A DNA stretch of 64,000 nt from Bryobacterales bacterium (lineage in GTDB: Bacteria > Acidobacteriota > Terriglobia > Bryobacterales > Bryobacteraceae): positions 109,555-173,554 of the forward strand of contig JADZGD010000011.1 in assembly GCA_020854055.1 (NCBI GenBank). Reading direction: 5' to 3'. Of the stretch, positions 63,512 to 64,000 are shown one piece after another. Made by a program: the position numbers and the translations under genes. A model generated the notes under the pieces. It did not search any database, was not told the origin of the DNA, and worked only from the letters and a program-made list of their open reading frames with translations. How positions within the stretch are numbered: position 1 is the first letter of the stretch; each line of letters opens with the position of its first letter.

Positions 63512-64000
63512 AGGGCATCTTGGTGGCCATCACCGTCATGAACTGCACGTTGGCGTCAAGCGGCAAATCGGCAATGTAGAGTACCGCGTCGGCGACGTGC
63601 TCCACGTTCAACATCGGTTCGGCCACGATTCTGCCGCTGGCCTGCTCCACGCCTACCCCGATGCGCGCGCTCAATTCGGTGAGCGCGTTGCCGATGTCGA
63701 TCTGGCTGCAAGCGATGTCGTGGGCCCGTCCATCGAGCGAGATCGAACGGGTCAACCCCGTGATGGCGTGCTTGGAGGCGGTGTAGGCCGCCGAGCGTGG
63801 TCGCGGCGCATGAGCCGAGATCGAGCCGTTGTTGATGATCCGGCCTCCACGCGGATGCTGAGCCTTCATCATGCGGATGGCCTGCTGCGCGCACAAAAAG
63901 GAGCCCGTCAGGTTGATCGCCACCACCCGGCTCCACTCTTCATAGGAGACGTCTTCGGTGTTTACACCGGAGCCCGAAACCCCGGCGTTGTTGAACAACA
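63495..64000 (-). CDS. SDR-family oxidoreductase (partial, 5' end outside window)
   Basis: The 168 codons visible are the C-terminal part of a classical short-chain dehydrogenase: [10 protein letters not shown] (the NNAG motif), [13 protein letters not shown] with the catalytic serine, and [13 protein letters not shown] with Tyr-x3-Lys. [20 protein letters not shown] ends the protein. The N-terminal cofactor-binding half is beyond the right edge, so the codon at 63998 is internal, not a start. Substrate cannot be told. Convergent with and overlapping the end of the heparinase-like gene. Confidence 0.88.
   Translation of the reverse strand, partial: LFNNAGVSGSGVNTEDVSYEEWSRVVAINLTGSFLCAQQAIRMMKAQHPRGGRIINNGSISAHAPRPRSAAYTASKHAITGLTRSISLDGRAHDIACSQIDIGNALTELSARIGVGVEQASGRIVAEPMLNVEHVADAVLYIADLPLDANVQFMTVMATKMPFIGRG

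Noticed and set aside
1..64000. CRISPR arrays, tRNA or rRNA genes, insertion sequences, prophage
   Set aside because: No regularly spaced repeats, cloverleaf-like sequences, transposase or phage proteins were recognised on either strand.

Overview
The window reads as chromosomal DNA of a high-GC acidobacterium of the Solibacter/Bryobacter type. The reasons are: two secreted proteins (21017-22891 and 33646-36681) that end in what looks like the C-terminal domain expanded in 'Solibacter'; many secreted or Tat-exported sugar-active proteins of poorly characterised families (DUF1080, DUF2264, DUF4091, DUF362, heparinase-like); and a dcw cluster that opens with mraZ. This placement is inference from protein features only. 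No tRNA, rRNA, CRISPR array, insertion sequence or phage gene was seen.

Region by region. (1) 1-7970, minus strand: the division and cell-wall (dcw) operon mraZ-rsmH-ftsL-ftsI-murE-murF-mraY, running off the left edge. A 10-bp-phased array of MraZ-type boxes overlaps the mraZ start. (2) 8122-8679: divergent inorganic pyrophosphatase followed by a hairpin terminator. (3) 8773-16156: a DUF362 Tat protein, an unknown protein, and a divergent pair made of a propeller + DUF4091 protein and a Tat-exported glycosidase-like barrel. (4) 16166-20959: rpiA, then a tight plus-strand operon of cupin, sugar isomerase/epimerase, Gfo/Idh/MocA oxidoreductase and DUF1080, which looks like an oxidative (3-keto-sugar) glycoside pathway. 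(5) 21017-26640, minus: NHL propeller, secreted ADP-ribosylglycohydrolase-fold protein, and a glycosidase-like/FGE-fold fusion. (6) 26651-45650, plus: pseudouridine synthase, NmrA-like protein, DUF2264, a processive-type glycosyltransferase paired with a histidine phosphatase, nagA, a 12-repeat FG-GAP protein, a beta-phosphoglucomutase-like HAD, a hybrid histidine kinase with lost catalytic residues, a small secreted protein, a PQQ-type sugar dehydrogenase, a sialate O-acetylesterase, a diguanylate cyclase response regulator and an M64 metallopeptidase. (7) 45654-49662, minus: a DinB-fold protein, a degenerate receiver behind a strong promoter, and two tandem MacB-type permeases without an ATPase. 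(8) 49727-53308: potABCD polyamine-type ABC importer with ATGA overlaps. (9) 53309-60802, minus: RNase J followed by FAD-linked glycolate-oxidase-like enzyme, glycosidase-like protein, HpcH/HpaI aldolase and MFS transporter. (10) 61151-64000: a heparinase II/III-like protein and the 3' part of an SDR dehydrogenase.

Together the genes describe a soil heterotroph that takes apart complex, probably acylated, aminated or uronic-acid-containing glycans outside the cytoplasm. Imported products would feed isomerases, oxidoreductases, aldolase and nagA. The most unusual features are two signalling proteins whose phosphotransfer residues are missing (hybrid kinase 37398-39797, lone receiver 46237-46686), the strong palindrome-bearing promoter upstream of the second one, the phased MraZ box array, and the fusion of a glycosidase-like barrel to an FGE fold without the catalytic cysteines.
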